Positions 43,226 to 45,359 of a stretch of DNA of 45,359 bases are shown in pieces. The stretch's first letter is position 1; each line of letters starts with the position of its first letter. Source of the stretch: UBA4971 sp900019985 (GTDB taxonomy: Bacteria > Bacillota > SHA-98 > UBA4971). Below the pieces are notes generated by a model, which did no database searches, was not told where the DNA came from, and saw only the letters and a list, made by a program, of their open reading frames with translations. The position numbers and the translations under genes are program-made. Where the stretch lies: assembly GCA_050949175.1 (NCBI GenBank), contig JBMNFG010000005.1:1-45359 (forward strand), in the 5' to 3' direction.

Positions 43226-44874
43226 ATGTCTCTGACTCAGCTTCCTGCTTGGCAAACCCTGGCTGCTCATGCAAAGAAGATGCAAACCGTGCATATGCGC
43301 GACCTGTTCGCATCTAACCCGCATCGGTTCGAAGAGTTTTCTATCCGGTTTGAAGGTCTGCTGTTTGACTACTCAAAAAACCGCATCACAGATGAGACCG
43401 TAAAGCTCCTCGTAGACCTCGCCGAACAAGCCGGGTTACCCCAGGCCATCCGGGCAATGTTTGAAGGAGAGAAAATCAATACTACCGAAAACCGCGCTGC
43501 CTTGCATATTGCGCTCCGGAATCGATCCAGCCGCCCCATCTTTGTAGACGGTAAAGACGTGATGCCGGAAATAAACTCAGTCCTCGCTCAAGATGCGAAC
43601 CTTCTCAGAGGCTGTCAGGAGCGGCGAGATGGAAGGGTTATACGGGGTCTCCCATAACTGATGTCGTTAATATCGGAATCGGCGGATCAGATCTTGGACC
43701 ACGCATGGTCACACATGCACTTAGGCCTTACGGACATGACCGCTTGCGCGTGCATTTTGTATCTAATGTTGATCCTACTGACATTACCGAGGCTTTGAAA
43801 GAGCTTAATCCCGAGACGACCCTGTTCCTGATTTCTTCTAAAACCTTTACTACTCAAGAGACCATGATGAACTCTCACACAGCCCGCCGGTGGTTTCTCG
43901 ACCAGGCAGGCGATGAAAAAGCGATAGCCAGGCATTTTGTAGCTTGCTCCACTAACCGCAAGGCAGTTGAAGCCTTCGGGATTGACAAAGATAACATGTT
44001 CATTTTTTGGGATTGGGTTGGTGGACGTTATTCTCTCTGGTCATCTATCGGGCTTTCAATCGCGCTCTACGTAGGAATGGACAACTTCGAAGCCCTTTTG
44101 ACAGGCGCACACAAGGTAGATGAACATTTCAGAACCGAACCCTTCCACCGAAACATCCCTGTAATCATGGGGCTCCTGGGGATCTGGTACAACAATTTCC
44201 TGGGAGCGGAAAGCCATGCGATCCTGCCTTATGACGAGTATCTGACTTATTTCCCTGCTTACCTGCAGCAAGCTGATATGGAAAGCTGCGGCAAGCAGAT
44301 CTCGAGAGAAGGCAATGCGGTAGACTACAAGACAGGTGCAATAATATGGGGACAACCTGGTACCAGAGGCCAGCACGCATTCTATCAGTTAATCCACCAG
44401 GGCACAAGATTGGTTCCCTGTGACTTCCTGGTTGCTGCGCAAAGCCACAATCCTATCGGAGACCACCACACTGTCTTAGTCGCAAACTGCCTTGCACAGA
44501 CAGAGGCACTTATGAAAGGTAGGACTTCTGACGAAACACATGCAGAACTGATAGCCCAGGGCTATTCAGGAGAGACACTGGAACTGCTTACAGCTGCCAA
44601 GACTTTTGAAGGAAACAGACCCACAAACACGTTCTTATATAAGAAGCTGACCCCCGAGACATTGGGCATGCTTATCGCACTCTACGAACACAAGATCTTC
44701 ACACAATGCGCGATCTGGAGTATTAATGGCTTCGACCAAATGGGCGTTGAGCTCGGCAAGCAACTTGCCAACGCCATCCTGCCTGAGTTGAGCGACGATG
44801 AACCTGTAACCGGTCATGATAGCAGCACTAATGGGTTGATCAACGCATACAAGCGAATGCGAAGTGAGGGATAG
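43226..44874 (+). pseudogene. pgi: Glucose-6-phosphate isomerase, interrupted by two +1 frameshifts
   Basis: Three frames together give a full-length (~549-residue) Pgi, the glycolytic/gluconeogenic enzyme that interconverts glucose-6-P and fructose-6-P. The N-terminal frame runs to ...DVMPEINSVLAQ. Removing one G at about 43592 continues it as MRTFSEAVRSGEMEG. Removing one G from GGG at 43635-43637 continues it as YTGSPITDVVNIGIGGSDLG, the phosphate-binding motif. The rest is intact from 43705, with SSKTFTTQET, DWVGGRYSLWSSIGL and the catalytic lysine-side IWSINGFDQMGVELGK. GAGAGGAGCATTGCT precedes the ATG at 43226. Both lesions sit within 45 bases in an otherwise well-preserved gene, so assembly or read error is plausible. 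Confidence 0.88.
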
Positions 44875-45359
44875 TGAGCCAGTAAGCTGACACAACAGCA
44901 GCAATGGCGGATTAATCAATGGATACAAGCGTACGCATAAGGGCGCAAGTCAGTTAGACGTATTTGTCAGCGCTATCCACCAAAAGCCTTCCTGCCAACA
45001 CTTACTTTCATGGCAGACCATCGCTCAGGGTTGATCACCAACTTTTTTATGGCTGGAATCGTCCCGGTGGCTGATAATCGTCCCCCTAACGCTTGTCCGT
45101 AATCCAATTCCTGCAACCACTCCGGGAAGCGGCAGTCCTAGTGGTAGAAATCCTACCACCGCGAGGCTCTGTGATGGCAGCTTTTCTACCACAGTTTTGA
45201 GCACATGCTCGTAAATGGTAGATTTTTGCCCACCGAAAGGTTTAATGGTGGAAGGTTTTCTACCATGATCAGGCGTTAAGGTGGTAGGATATCGACCATC
45301 GCTCGTCCCATAATCTGGTAATTTGCGGTTTAGTGGTCGAAACTCGTCCACGTTTTCTG
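44875..45359. repeat. Post-pgi region ending in an array of diverged short palindromes
   Basis: From about 45010 to the window end are repeated imperfect palindromes around GGTGGnnGAA/TTCnnCCACC. Examples are ATGG-CAGA-CCAT (45010), GTGGTAG-AAATC-CTACCAC (45141-45159) and ATGGTGGAA-GGTT-TTCTACCAT (45245-45266). Related half-sites lie at 45046, 45066, 45172, 45214, 45281 and 45333. Spacing is about 30-40 bases. The 108-codon minus frame across them is a by-product of the repeats. No gene or clear terminator is seen in 44875-45009. The array continues past the window edge. Confidence 0.6.

Noticed and set aside
45025..45351. 108-codon minus-strand frame
   Set aside because: It lies entirely over the palindrome array, and its sequence simply reflects the repeats.

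Overview
The window looks like chromosome of an anaerobic, fermentative Bacillota (Clostridia- or Limnochordia-like) bacterium. The evidence is an FprA-type flavodiiron protein, a DUF362 protein, a SPASM radical SAM enzyme, an SdpI-family protein, many nutrient ABC transporters, strong GGAGG ribosome binding sites and frequent GTG/TTG starts. The assignment is an inference from gene content; no rRNA or tRNA gene is visible.

Layout. 0-1.3 kb: edge of an IS3-type transposase gene and an orphan MqsA-type zinc finger/HTH/Panacea protein. 1.9-7.6 kb: a redox and stress region with an intact flavodiiron protein, a membrane-anchored alpha/beta hydrolase and a YbaK-type deacylase. It also holds three damaged genes: an exported nitroreductase, a QueG-like Fe-S protein remnant and a DUF362 protein. 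7.8-9.8 kb (minus): a HIRAN-domain protein whose frame continues past a TAA into a 44-codon Tyr/Asp/Pro/Cys-rich tail, overlapped by a SPASM radical SAM maturase. This pair is the best candidate here for an undescribed system. 10.1-13.4 kb: DUF1905 protein, ZIP metal transporter, SdpI-family protein and ADP-ribosylglycohydrolase. 13.5-16.4 kb: an actin-like protein and a bactofilin in one operon behind a strong promoter, then an orphan Dam-type methylase preceded by degenerate ~20-nt repeats.

16.4-23.1 kb (minus): a self-contained glycoside operon, LacI regulator - two sugar permeases - binding protein - cytosolic GH116 glycosidase, with perfect palindromes upstream of the regulator. 23.3-34.3 kb (minus): a second catabolic locus with a family 5 binding protein and a Dpp/Opp-type ABC transporter, a UxaA-type dehydratase, an opine-dehydrogenase-like enzyme, an IclR regulator and an FGGY kinase. 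Together these suggest uptake and breakdown of a sugar-acid or opine-like compound that cannot be named from sequence. 35-37.3 kb (minus): an MFS transporter and an HTH-Uma2 fusion. 37.7-41.7 kb (plus): a CstA-family transporter and a complete polar amino acid ABC transporter behind a consensus promoter. 41.8-42.7 kb (minus): an M19 dipeptidase whose leader is a degenerate 20-nt repeat array. 43.2-44.9 kb: glucose-6-phosphate isomerase interrupted by two single-base insertions. The last ~350 bases are an array of diverged short palindromes that runs to the window end.

A recurring theme is single-base insertions that break otherwise well-conserved genes (nitroreductase, QueG-like remnant, DUF362, Pgi twice). 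They may be decay or read/assembly errors, and this should be settled before any of these genes is called dead.
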